DNA of 5,430 nucleotides from JABDPF01 sp037384065 (GCA_037384065.1 JARROJ010000105.1:1-5430); one strand, 5' to 3'; positions 1 through 5,272 are shown, numbered from the stretch's first letter. Numbers and translations are program-made. The notes: generated by a model not told the origin, from the letters alone.

Positions 1-132
1 AGGGCGGGCGACCGCCTTCCCGGGGTAGCGGCGGGACTTGACAGGCCGCCGGCCCACCGGGCTCGACCAGGGAGCGTCGCGGCTTTCGCGTGGGCGGGTT
101 TTGTTTTGAAAGCGCCTCTTACGCCCCCGTTG
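1..132. other. non-coding stretch with no recognisable feature
   Basis: No recognisable gene, RNA or repeat is visible. One plus-strand frame is open from the window edge, but it runs straight through the first REP element and its translation has no familiar pattern. Another frame closes at 26-28 and could be the last few codons of a gene entering from the left, but this cannot be judged from so few residues. A T-rich run around 100-115 follows a weak GC-rich inverted repeat and is too poor to call a terminator. Confidence 0.4.
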
Positions 133-161
133 CTGTGGGAGCGGCTTCAGCCGCGACGGGC
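133..161 (+). repeat. REP-like palindromic element, copy 1
   Basis: The copy begins CTGTGGGAG and continues into a hairpin, GCGGCT (141-146) and AGCCGC (149-154), followed by GACGGGC. A GGGAG-type head next to a GC-rich imperfect palindrome is the standard form of REP elements in Pseudomonas, Stenotrophomonas and Lysobacter-type genomes. It lies downstream of the PLP-enzyme gene, the usual extragenic position. Such elements are mobilised by RAYT transposases; none is encoded here. Confidence 0.75.
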
Positions 162-184
162 GGTGCGGCCGTGCCGTGAAGCCT

Positions 185-209
185 GTCGGGCCTGAAGGCC
201 CTCCCACAG
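185..209 (-). repeat. REP-like palindromic element, copy 2 (inverted)
   Basis: Read on the minus strand this is CTGTGGGAG followed by GGCCTTCAGGCCCGAC, so it has the same head as copy 1. The stem is different but fully complementary: GGGCCT (188-193) pairs with AGGCCC (196-201). Copies 1 and 2 face each other with 23 bp between them, the arrangement called a REP doublet, REPIN or BIME. Together they could fold into one long cruciform. Confidence 0.72.
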
Positions 210-229
210 GGGCCGTGCAGGGCAGCGGC

Positions 230-252
230 CGGGTCTTGAGGCCCTCCTGCAG
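230..252 (-). repeat. REP-like palindromic element, degenerate copy 3
   Basis: On the minus strand it reads CTGCAGGAG followed by GGCCTCAAGACCCG. It has the same orientation as copy 2, with changes in both head and stem. The stem GGGTCT/AGGCCC still pairs if one G-U wobble is allowed on the plus-strand RNA. It ends 25 bp from the stop codon of the PLP-enzyme gene. It reads as an older, decaying copy of the same family. Confidence 0.5.
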
Positions 253-277
253 AGGCGGCCTGCCGATGCGTAAGGGG

Positions 278-1576
278 TCAGGACGCGAGCGATTCGTTGC
301 CGGCTGCGCCGCGTGGTTTCGTGCCGGTCACGCCCAGGCGATCCAGTGCGTTCCGCAACTGGCCCCAGCGTTGCTCGACCGAACCCGTGATGCCCACCGA
401 CATGCGCACCAGGCCCGGAGCGATGCCGGCGGCGATCTTGTCCTCGTCGGTCATCTCGCTGGAGGTGGTGCTGCCCGAGCAGGACATCAGGGTGTCGAAG
501 TAGCCCAGGCTGACGGCCACGTAGCCGAAGCGGTAGTCGTTCTGCAGCATGTCCATCAGCTGGTTGGCCATCTCCGTGCTGCCCATGTCCAGCGTCAGCA
601 GCCCGCCGTAGCCGTAGTCGGGGCAGTGCAGGCGGCTGAACAGTTCGTGGTCCGGGTGGTCGGGCAGGCCGGGGTAGTTCACGGCCAGGCCGAGGTCCTG
701 CAGGCGCTCGGCGAACAGCTGCGCGCGACGGGCGTGCTCGGTCATGCGCAGCGGCAGGTGCGGCAGGCGGAGGCTCAGGTTGTAGGCCACCTGCGGGTCC
801 ATCGTCGGGCCCTGCAGCATCAGCGCGCCCAGGTGCAGGTCCATCAATTGCTGGATGAAGGCCTTGTCGGCGCAGATCGCCCCCGCGATATGATCGGAGG
901 CGCCGCCGATGAACTTGGTCATGCTGTGCACGACGATGTCGGCGCCCAGTTGGTGCGGGCTCAGCAGCAGGGGGCTGAAGGTGTTGTCGATGACCAGCTT
1001 CAGGCCGTGGCGCTGCGCGATTTCCGCCAGCGCCGGGATATCGGCGACGTGCAGCGTCGGGTTGGCGATGCTTTCGGCGTACAGCACCTTCGTGTTTTCG
1101 GTGATCGCGGCTTCCACGGCCTCGAGGTCCATGATGTCGACCAGCGTGGCCGTGATGCCCGCCTTGGTGGGCAGGAAATCATGCAGCAGGGCGTAGGTGC
1201 CGCCGTACACGGTGTTCGAGGAGACGATGTGGTCGCCGGCATTGCACAGGCCGAACAGGGTGCCGGCGATGGCCGCCATGCCGCTGGCCGTGCAGTAGGC
1301 TGCCTCGGTGCCCTCCAGGGCGGCCAGCTGCCGCGCCAGGCTGTACACGGTCGGGTTGAAATGCCGGCCGTACAGGTAGCAACCGCCCTTGTCCGGGCCG
1401 AGTTCGCCGGTGAACATGTCCGACAGCCGGTCGGGGTGCATCGCGGTGAACGTCGTGCTGGCCTCGATGGACATGTTCACGCCGCCGTGCTCGCCGAACT
1501 CGTGGCGGGTGTTGGCCAGCGCTTCCACCGGGTCCTTGATACGGGGGTGCTTGACGACGCGCTTCGATGATTTCAT
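278..1576 (-). CDS. Cys/Met-metabolism PLP-dependent lyase, methionine gamma-lyase-like
   Basis: A 432-residue fold-type-I PLP enzyme of the cystathionine gamma-synthase / methionine gamma-lyase family, expected in the cytoplasm as a tetramer. The PLP-binding lysine is K221 in HSMTKFIGG. Other cofactor residues are Y69-G70-R71 (phosphate contact from the neighbouring subunit), S98-G99-M100, the ring-stacking Y124, D197 in VIDNTF, and the carboxylate-binding R391 in LVRMSVG. The family makes or breaks sulfur amino acids by beta- or gamma-elimination or replacement. Where P. putida methionine gamma-lyase has its active-site Cys116 (YGC), this protein has G126 (YGG), so the substrate is open: methionine, homocysteine, cystathionine or another thioether. 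ATG 1576 is preceded by AGGAG at a 7-nt spacing. The divergent Lrp-type gene probably controls it. Family assignment is secure; the exact reaction is not. Confidence 0.93.
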   Translation of the reverse strand: MKSSKRVVKHPRIKDPVEALANTRHEFGEHGGVNMSIEASTTFTAMHPDRLSDMFTGELGPDKGGCYLYGRHFNPTVYSLARQLAALEGTEAAYCTASGMAAIAGTLFGLCNAGDHIVSSNTVYGGTYALLHDFLPTKAGITATLVDIMDLEAVEAAITENTKVLYAESIANPTLHVADIPALAEIAQRHGLKLVIDNTFSPLLLSPHQLGADIVVHSMTKFIGGASDHIAGAICADKAFIQQLMDLHLGALMLQGPTMDPQVAYNLSLRLPHLPLRMTEHARRAQLFAERLQDLGLAVNYPGLPDHPDHELFSRLHCPDYGYGGLLTLDMGSTEMANQLMDMLQNDYRFGYVAVSLGYFDTLMSCSGSTTSSEMTDEDKIAAGIAPGLVRMSVGITGSVEQRWGQLRNALDRLGVTGTKPRGAAGNESLAS

Positions 1577-1654
1577 GGCGATGCTCCTGGCTGTTCGCGT
1601 TCCGTTCCGGGATTTAGAAGGGGTTTCACCTTGTGCCCGGGAATTCTGTGAATG

Positions 1655-1670
1655 ATTCCAATTTTAGAAT
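1655..1670. promoter_or_regulatory. candidate Lrp-type operator / shared promoter core
   Basis: ATTCCAATTTTAGAAT is an imperfect palindrome (ATTC...GAAT ends, AT-rich centre) in the gap between the divergent enzyme and regulator genes. AT-rich centres with short inverted flanks are typical of Lrp/AsnC binding sites. The same bases contain TAGAAT on the plus strand and TAAAAT on the minus strand, each five of six to the sigma-70 -10 consensus. I cannot find convincing -35 partners for either, so the promoter assignment is tentative. Confidence 0.45.
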
Positions 1671-1694
1671 AAGATACCCATTAATCGTCTATTA

Positions 1695-1709
1695 CCGAAT
1701 AAAGTTCGG
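1695..1709. promoter_or_regulatory. second inverted repeat near the regulator start
   Basis: CCGAA (1695-1699) and TTCGG (1705-1709) flank the AT-rich TAAAG. The centre lies about 40 bp from that of the other candidate operator, close to four helical turns, which suits cooperative Lrp-type binding. The right arm runs into the GGGAGAA ribosome-binding sequence (1708-1714) of the regulator, so occupancy or RNA folding here could give negative autoregulation. Sequence-based inference only. Confidence 0.3.
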
Positions 1710-1721
1710 GAGAACGCGCCT

Positions 1722-2201
1722 GTGAAACCGCTCGATCGAACGGACTACCAAATCGTGCGCCTGTTGCGGAACAATGCTCGGCTGTCGAACAAGGAGCTGG
1801 CGGCGAAGGTCGGGCTGGCGCCGTCCACCTGCCTGGTGCGCACCCGGCTGTTGCAGCAGGCGGGGGTGATCACCGGCTTTCGCGCCGAGGTCGACGCGGC
1901 GGCGCTGGGGGTCGGCCTGCAGGCGATGATCGCGGTGCGGCTCAAGCGGCACTATAAGCCGGATGTCGAGGCCTTTCGCCAGCACGCGCTGGACCTGCCC
2001 GAAGTGGTGCGCCTGTACCACGTGGCCGGCCCGATCGATTTCCTGGCCCACGTGTGGGCGCGCGACCCGGAGCACCTGCGCGACCTGGCGATGACCGCCT
2101 TCACGGCGCGCGAGGAGGTCTCGCACATCGAAACCGAGCTGATCTTCGAGCACGTGGCCAGCGACGCGTTGCCGCCGTTCCTGGGACCTGCGCCGGAGTA
2201 A
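1722..2201 (+). CDS. Lrp/AsnC-family transcriptional regulator
   Basis: A 159-residue protein of the usual Lrp/AsnC length. The N-terminus LDRTDYQIVRLLRNNARLS opens the winged helix-turn-helix; the HTH runs roughly 21-46 (KELAAKVGLAPSTCLVRTRL). A RAM/ligand-binding alpha-beta domain follows from about 65 to 145, with the conserved turn GPIDFLAHV at 103-111. These proteins act as dimers to octamers that bind amino acids and wrap AT-rich operators. The start is GTG at 1722, supported by GGGAGAA 7 nt upstream and by the family N-terminus; no better ATG exists. It is divergent from the PLP lyase, matching the known pairing of MdeR (Lrp family) with methionine gamma-lyase MdeA in P. putida. Likely role: amino-acid-responsive control of that neighbour and of itself. 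Effector and sign of control cannot be read from sequence. Confidence 0.93.
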   Translation: MKPLDRTDYQIVRLLRNNARLSNKELAAKVGLAPSTCLVRTRLLQQAGVITGFRAEVDAAALGVGLQAMIAVRLKRHYKPDVEAFRQHALDLPEVVRLYHVAGPIDFLAHVWARDPEHLRDLAMTAFTAREEVSHIETELIFEHVASDALPPFLGPAPE

Positions 2202-2202
2202 C

Positions 2203-2226
2203 AAAAACCCCTTCGCCCGGAAGGGG
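2203..2226 (-). terminator. rho-independent terminator of the minus-strand exported-protein gene
   Basis: On the minus strand GAAGGGG's partner CCCCTTC (2226-2220) pairs with GAAGGGG (2214-2208) over a 5-nt loop. The 7-bp stem is followed immediately by TTTTTG (2207-2202). It lies about 55 nt past the stop of the gene ending at 2281 and abuts the stop codon of the converging regulator. Read in the plus direction the stem is followed by AAGGGG with no T run, so it should work mainly on the minus strand. Confidence 0.8.
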
Positions 2227-2280
2227 AAGGGGTAAGCATGGCTTGGCCGCCAGGCGCTGTGTCGCCCGCGGGATGATGAC

Positions 2281-3252
2281 TCAACCGTTGCCGGCCTTTC
2301 CGTATCTCGGTGGCGTCCACGGATCGGGCGCAGGCTCCGGCTCCTGGGCCGAATCGGGGCACTCGATGGGGTAGGCCACGTCCAGGTGGATGCCGTAGTA
2401 GGCGTTGAGCGGTACGGTCAGCGTGTGGACGGTGCTGCCCACCGGCGCCATCACCTTCCAGTCAAACAGCCCGGGGGGCGGGTTGCCGCCAGGCGGCGTC
2501 GCGTAGTCCTGCACCTTGATGTTGTCATCCTCGTCGTCGAGCACGTCGTAGTAGAAGATGAAGCCGTTGGCGAGTTCGATGGTGATATCCACGTTGCCGT
2601 TCACCTGGTTTTCGAAGCAGGCCGTGCCGGCGTCCATCGTCTGGCCGGCGTACAGCGTAACGCAACTGTCGGCCACATAGGGCGTGTAGGTCGCCCAGTT
2701 GCCTTGCGTGTTGTAACGCGGGCCGTCGGCCCAGGCGGTCTCGTCCTGGTAGCATTCGTCGCCGTTTGGGCCGGTGACATTCCAGCACCACGAGGCATGG
2801 CTGACGTTGTCGGCGGTTTCCGGCGGATATACGTCCGTATCGCCAAAGGCCTCCGGGTCATACCAGAACAGGTTGGCCCGCGTGCCGGCCTTGACGTAGA
2901 GCAGCCCGATTGGAAACGGGTCGACCGTCCAGGAGAACACGCGCTCGCTCGGGTCGTAGAGATAGATCGTGATGGTGTTGGCGTAGGCCGGGTCGAGTTG
3001 AAGGTGGCCGGGTGTTTCGTAGTAGCCGTAGAATTCGACCGGATCTTCCGCCGGTACCGGCGTAAAGTCACCGTAGCCCCAGCCTTCGATCTTGTTCCAG
3101 AAAGAGAAACCAAGGTCGCGGCAGGTCACGCTTTCCATGAACGTTCCGTCGTCTTCGACGGGCTCGACCGAGGCGGCCAGAGCACTGCCCGGTGATGCGA
3201 ACGTGGCGGCCAGTGCGACCGCGCACGCGCAGATAATCGTATTGCGTTTCAT
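2281..3252 (-). CDS. exported beta-rich protein of a conserved uncharacterised family (GNWATYT / AGQTMDAGT motifs)
   Basis: A 323-residue protein with a clear Sec signal peptide: MKR, hydrophobic core about 5-20, cleavage near ALA-26. I chose ATG 3252 because it starts this signal and has GGAGG 5 nt upstream; the frame stays open to a GTG at 3384, but that would bury the signal 44 residues inside. Mature motifs in order: YVKAGTRANLFWYDP (119-133), SHASWCW (151-157), ETAWADGPRYNTQGNWATYT (171-190), LYAGQTMDAGT (200-210), IKVQDY (245-250), GNPPPGLF (256-263), and YYGIHLDVAYPIEC (285-298). From memory these recur in bacterial secreted hypothetical proteins, probably as a beta-sandwich. Mature cysteines are six (44, 156, 167, 197, 212, 298), so disulfides are likely. 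The tail is Pro/Glu-rich with no anchor. Function unknown; extracellular or periplasmic. Confidence 0.88.
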   Translation of the reverse strand: MKRNTIICACAVALAATFASPGSALAASVEPVEDDGTFMESVTCRDLGFSFWNKIEGWGYGDFTPVPAEDPVEFYGYYETPGHLQLDPAYANTITIYLYDPSERVFSWTVDPFPIGLLYVKAGTRANLFWYDPEAFGDTDVYPPETADNVSHASWCWNVTGPNGDECYQDETAWADGPRYNTQGNWATYTPYVADSCVTLYAGQTMDAGTACFENQVNGNVDITIELANGFIFYYDVLDDEDDNIKVQDYATPPGGNPPPGLFDWKVMAPVGSTVHTLTVPLNAYYGIHLDVAYPIECPDSAQEPEPAPDPWTPPRYGKAGNG

Positions 3253-3402
3253 TTCAGCCTCCAGAATGGTGGCCAGTGTCGGGAACATGAAAGACTGTTC
3301 CCGTCGCTCCCTGCGTGTATACCGGGTTCGCACGTGATGGACTCGAGCCCGGCAGCGTTCCCCCGTATCGTGTGGTTGCATCACCTCCCTGGCTGATCGG
3401 CA

Positions 3403-3460
3403 GTTTCAGACGACCGGATACCCCGCGGTATCACGGTTTCGCAGGTTGCACGGGTTTCAG
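3403..3460 (-). promoter_or_regulatory. two CTGAAAC heptamers upstream of the exported-protein gene
   Basis: CTGAAAC appears on the minus strand at 3460-3454 and 3409-3403, 51 bp apart, about five helical turns and in the same orientation. The nearer copy is about 150 bp upstream of the start at 3252. The same heptamer recurs upstream at 3641-3635 and in the control region of the other exported-protein gene, suggesting binding sites for one regulator. A perfect inverted repeat GATACC-CCGC-GGTATC (3417-3432) lies between the two copies. Confidence 0.35.
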
Positions 3461-3541
3461 GCAGCCTGGATGGTGGACTTCCCGGGGCCGGGGGTGGCTG
3501 CCGCCTCGCTCGACAGGCCCGCACGTCGGTCTCGGCCTGTC
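3460..3541 (-). other. two adjacent perfect inverted repeats, possible structured leader
   Basis: GGCAGCC (3460-3466) pairs with GGCTGCC (3496-3502). GACAGGCC (3512-3519) pairs with GGCCTGTC (3534-3541) over a 14-nt loop. They follow each other without overlap and sit next to the longer nested structure at 3544-3617. All lie between the end of the upstream gene and the start of the downstream one, so a transcript reading into the gene at 3252 would carry them in its leader. High GC makes some such pairing expected by chance. Confidence 0.3.
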
Positions 3542-3543
3542 AC

Positions 3544-3617
3544 ACCAGGTCGCATACGTGGCGGTCCGTCGCCGGGCTGCTGTGCCGGACGCGCGACAGC
3601 ACCCCCGGCAACCTGGT
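3544..3617 (-). other. nested three-helix inverted repeat, candidate structured RNA
   Basis: Three helices nest in register: ACCAGGT (3544-3550) with ACCTGGT (3611-3617), GCCGGG (3571-3576) with CCCGGC (3604-3609), and TGCTGT (3578-3583) with ACAGCA (3596-3601). That is 19 base pairs, with a 20-nt insertion on one side and a 12-nt apical loop. No T run follows on either strand, so it is not a simple terminator. It matches no riboswitch class I know. Leader element or small RNA are both possible; the strand is inferred from the downstream gene. Confidence 0.35.
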
Positions 3618-3629
3618 ATCGATCAGCTT

Positions 3630-3659
3630 AGCAAGTTTCAGGTTAGAGGGAGCTTAATG
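3630..3659 (-). promoter_or_regulatory. composite CATTAAGC / CTGAAAC / TTGCT element, left copy
   Basis: On the minus strand CATTAAGC (3659-3652) is followed after 10 nt by CTGAAAC (3641-3635) and directly by TTGCT (3634-3630). The same three words in the same order occur on the plus strand at 5328-5349, where the first gap is 0 instead of 10 nt, a difference of about one helical turn. It faces the exported-protein gene starting at 3252 and is followed by the nested inverted repeat. It may be that gene's promoter/operator region. Confidence 0.3.
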
Positions 3660-3685
3660 GCTCCATGGTGGCGGAAATCCGGGCA

Positions 3686-3711
3686 GAGGCCGGGGTTTCA
3701 TGCCCGGCCTC
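3686..3711 (-). terminator. probable terminator hairpin after the upstream exported-protein gene
   Basis: GAGGCCGGG (3686-3694) and CCCGGCCTC (3703-3711) form a perfect 9-bp stem with an 8-nt loop. It begins 25 nt past the TAG stop at 3737-3739 on the minus strand. No strong T run follows (only ATTTCC further on), so it may be a weak intrinsic terminator or an mRNA 3'-end-stabilising hairpin. Position and stem strength favour a 3'-end role. Confidence 0.5.
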
Positions 3712-3736
3712 CGTGCGGTGGGTCGATCATTTACCC

Positions 3737-5056
3737 CTATTCGAGCACGCAGGGTTTGCCCGTGAGGCTTTCGATATCGTTGTCGGGGTTTTCGTCGTCG
3801 TCACTGAACGGCGTCAGTTCAAAAACCGGGTCGACGTACTGTATCAGCCCGTCGTGCACGAACAGCAGAACCCGCCGCGCGTCGTTTGCGGCCAGCGCGA
3901 ACGCTTCGAGACCCGTCACTGTGCCGGGGTCCGGCTCGTTGACGAAAACGGCCGAGATCACGCTCTCGCAGGTGCGGTCGTAATCGTCGATCATGCCGTT
4001 ATACCAGTCATACATGACGTTGCCGGGGAACGTATCCGCGCGTGTGTAGGTAAACGTGTCGAAATCCGGTTTCGAAAGGAAAACGTCGAAGCCCAGGTAG
4101 ATGGGCTCGTCCATCGGGCCAGGCGCACCCCAATAGACTTCACCATCGGCGAGCATGTAATAGGCCTCGCCAATGCGTGACGATTCCATTACGCGAACCG
4201 TGACCTCCGGGTCGATGCCCGTTCCTTCCTTGTCGTCGCCGGCGCCAAGCCCGAAGGCAGCGGCGATCTCTTTTCCATACCCCGTAATCGCCATATCCAG
4301 CGGGTCGTACGAGTCGATGCTGCCGACGTTGATGAATTCGCGCATCAGCGCGAGGTTGACCAGCGGTGAATCCAGCGAAACGAAGTCCGGCGCGATTCTG
4401 CCGCCCCAGTCGAGAATGACCTGGCCTGCGTTTTCGATCGCGTTATTGGCATCCGCAAGCGCCTTGTCGACCACCGAGGGTGGCGAGCGCAGGATGCTCA
4501 GTCGGCCCAACTCGACTTCCACGACGTATTCGCTGCAGTTCGAGATCGGGTCGCAGGCCTCCAGTTCATCCTCGTCTTCATCTTCGGCGACGAGCAATTT
4601 CGGCGCAGAGCCGGCGGACATCAGAACCTGCGGAGCGTCCTGGCACCGGTTGTAGCCGACGCCCTCGGGCAGGCCGGGATCATCGTCGTCCTCGATCCCG
4701 TTTCCGTCGGTATCGTCCGCGTTGAGTGCCAGCACAGCGCCGTACGCATCGAGTGGCCGGATGCAGCCGTTGACGACGATGGGTATGCCCATCCCGTCTC
4801 GCAACAGGTAAACGACATCACCATAAAGGTCGCCCTTCATGGGTTTGTTGCTCTGGTCGCCGCCGCCGTTTCCACCGCCATTTCCACCGGAATTGTCACC
4901 CGCCGCATACGCGGCGGAGCCCGGGTCGAAGTTCAACACGGGGCCGGTGGCCAGGGGGATGACGAGGGCCGCCGTGATGACCGCCGCGGACCTCAGCAAG
5001 CGTGCAAATAAATCATCGGAACGGGTCGCCGTTTCGATAGCTTCTCCCAATTTCAT
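3737..5056 (-). CDS. exported acidic hypothetical protein with Asp-rich calcium-loop-like segments
   Basis: A 439-residue protein that I cannot assign to a named family. The N-terminus has an unusually long polar n-region (1-21), a hydrophobic core (about 23-41) and a likely cleavage after AYA-51. A Gly/Asn linker (53-68) follows. KGDLYGDVVYLLRDGMGIPI (74-93) opens the folded part and, from memory, resembles the start of other secreted bacterial proteins. D115-T-D-G-N-G-I-E-D-D-D-D-P (115-127) resembles a thrombospondin-type-3/EF-type calcium loop; a second acidic run is at 158-166. The middle (190-270) looks helical, the end beta-rich. Six cysteines (98, 138, 168, 174, 363, 436) suggest disulfides. 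No C-terminal anchor or sorting signal. ATG 5056 has GGAG 8 nt upstream. Same strand as the exported-protein gene 484 bp downstream; possibly co-regulated through shared CTGAAAC motifs. Confidence 0.85.
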   Translation of the reverse strand: MKLGEAIETATRSDDLFARLLRSAAVITAALVIPLATGPVLNFDPGSAAYAAGDNSGGNGGGNGGGDQSNKPMKGDLYGDVVYLLRDGMGIPIVVNGCIRPLDAYGAVLALNADDTDGNGIEDDDDPGLPEGVGYNRCQDAPQVLMSAGSAPKLLVAEDEDEDELEACDPISNCSEYVVEVELGRLSILRSPPSVVDKALADANNAIENAGQVILDWGGRIAPDFVSLDSPLVNLALMREFINVGSIDSYDPLDMAITGYGKEIAAAFGLGAGDDKEGTGIDPEVTVRVMESSRIGEAYYMLADGEVYWGAPGPMDEPIYLGFDVFLSKPDFDTFTYTRADTFPGNVMYDWYNGMIDDYDRTCESVISAVFVNEPDPGTVTGLEAFALAANDARRVLLFVHDGLIQYVDPVFELTPFSDDDENPDNDIESLTGKPCVLE

Positions 5057-5089
5057 TGTCCTGTCTCCATCTGTATGAGCGTGCCTGTG

Positions 5090-5130
5090 CCGCGCCGATA
5101 GGGCCGGCGCGGTCCCTGTATGTTGCAGGG
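5090..5130 (-). promoter_or_regulatory. tandem hairpins in the leader of the upstream exported-protein gene
   Basis: CCGCGCCG (5090-5097) and CGGCGCGG (5105-5112) make a perfect 8-bp stem with a 7-nt loop. CCCTG (5114-5118) and CAGGG (5126-5130) make a second stem with a 7-nt loop, one base away. They lie 34-74 nt upstream of the start codon at 5056, clear of its GGAG. Neither has a T run, so attenuation by simple termination is not indicated; effects on mRNA stability or initiation are possible. Confidence 0.4.
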
Positions 5131-5188
5131 GGCGATCTCAGGACAATCTCACTCATACTCAGGTTAATCCCGGCTTCATGACAGAACA

Positions 5189-5205
5189 CTGAAACGGCGT
5201 TTCAG
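5189..5205. promoter_or_regulatory. perfect 17-bp palindrome, candidate TetR-type (PsrA-like) operator
   Basis: CTGAAACGGCGTTTCAG has 7-bp perfect arms around GGC. The core GAAAC-N3-GTTTC fits the published PsrA operator pattern (G/C)AAAC-N2-4-GTTT(G/C) of pseudomonads; PsrA is a TetR-family sensor of long-chain fatty acids. The centre lies about 140 bp upstream of the start at 5056. It is probably an operator for that gene, though it could also serve a divergent gene to the right. Operator-like form is clear; the name of the regulator is inference. Confidence 0.5.
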
Positions 5206-5272
5206 CCCGCGTTAATTTGCGCAACGGTGGCCGTATTTTGTGAACACGCCTTGGGTAAAAGATGGGTCCTGA

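Noticed and set aside
60..120. Terminator for a gene entering from the left
   Set aside because: The only stem before the T-rich run is 4 bp with mismatched flanks.
176..1570. 464-codon plus-strand open frame opposite the PLP lyase
   Set aside because: Fully antisense to a clearly conserved enzyme; its translation is low-complexity Ala/Val/Gln/His/Arg typical of the complement of GC-rich codons, and it starts inside the REP cluster.
1692..2362. Minus-strand open frames opposite the Lrp-type regulator
   Set aside because: Antisense shadows of a conserved HTH protein with Arg/His/Gln-rich translations and no recognisable motifs.
2386..3195. 269-codon plus-strand open frame opposite the 323-residue exported protein
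   Set aside because: Val/Gly/Arg-rich shadow; the minus-strand frame has a signal peptide, a good ribosome-binding site and family motifs.
3315..3360. tRNA-like fragment, suggested by GGGTTCG and a paired CGAGCCC
   Set aside because: No acceptor, D or anticodon arms can be found around it on either strand.
3253..3384. N-terminal extension of the 323-residue protein to GTG 3384
   Set aside because: It would bury an intact signal peptide 44 residues inside; ATG 3252 has GGAGG at a 5-nt spacing. The AGGGAGG near 3390 is too close to its start codons to be a normal site.
3544..3650. Integron attC site, suggested by single-gene units separated by palindromic spacers
   Set aside because: No matched RYYYAAC / GTTRRRY core pair flanks the palindrome, and nothing else suggests a cassette array.
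3315..3983. 222-codon plus-strand open frame spanning the spacer and the end of the upstream exported-protein gene
   Set aside because: It crosses the hairpin-rich spacer and then runs antisense to a convincing gene; no ribosome-binding site or known motif. A small real gene in the spacer cannot be fully excluded.
3665..4655. Other plus-strand frames opposite the 439-residue exported protein
   Set aside because: Their compositions (Ser/Arg runs, low complexity) match the complement of the Asp/Gly-rich real frame.
4857..4900. Short tandem repeat in DNA (repeated CCGCC/TTTCCACC-like units)
   Set aside because: It is the coding complement of the Gly/Asn linker of the exported protein, explained by low-complexity protein sequence.
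5215..5240. Sigma-54 promoter, suggested by GGCCACCGTTGCG on the minus strand
   Set aside because: The GG-to-GC spacing is too short for the -24/-12 geometry.
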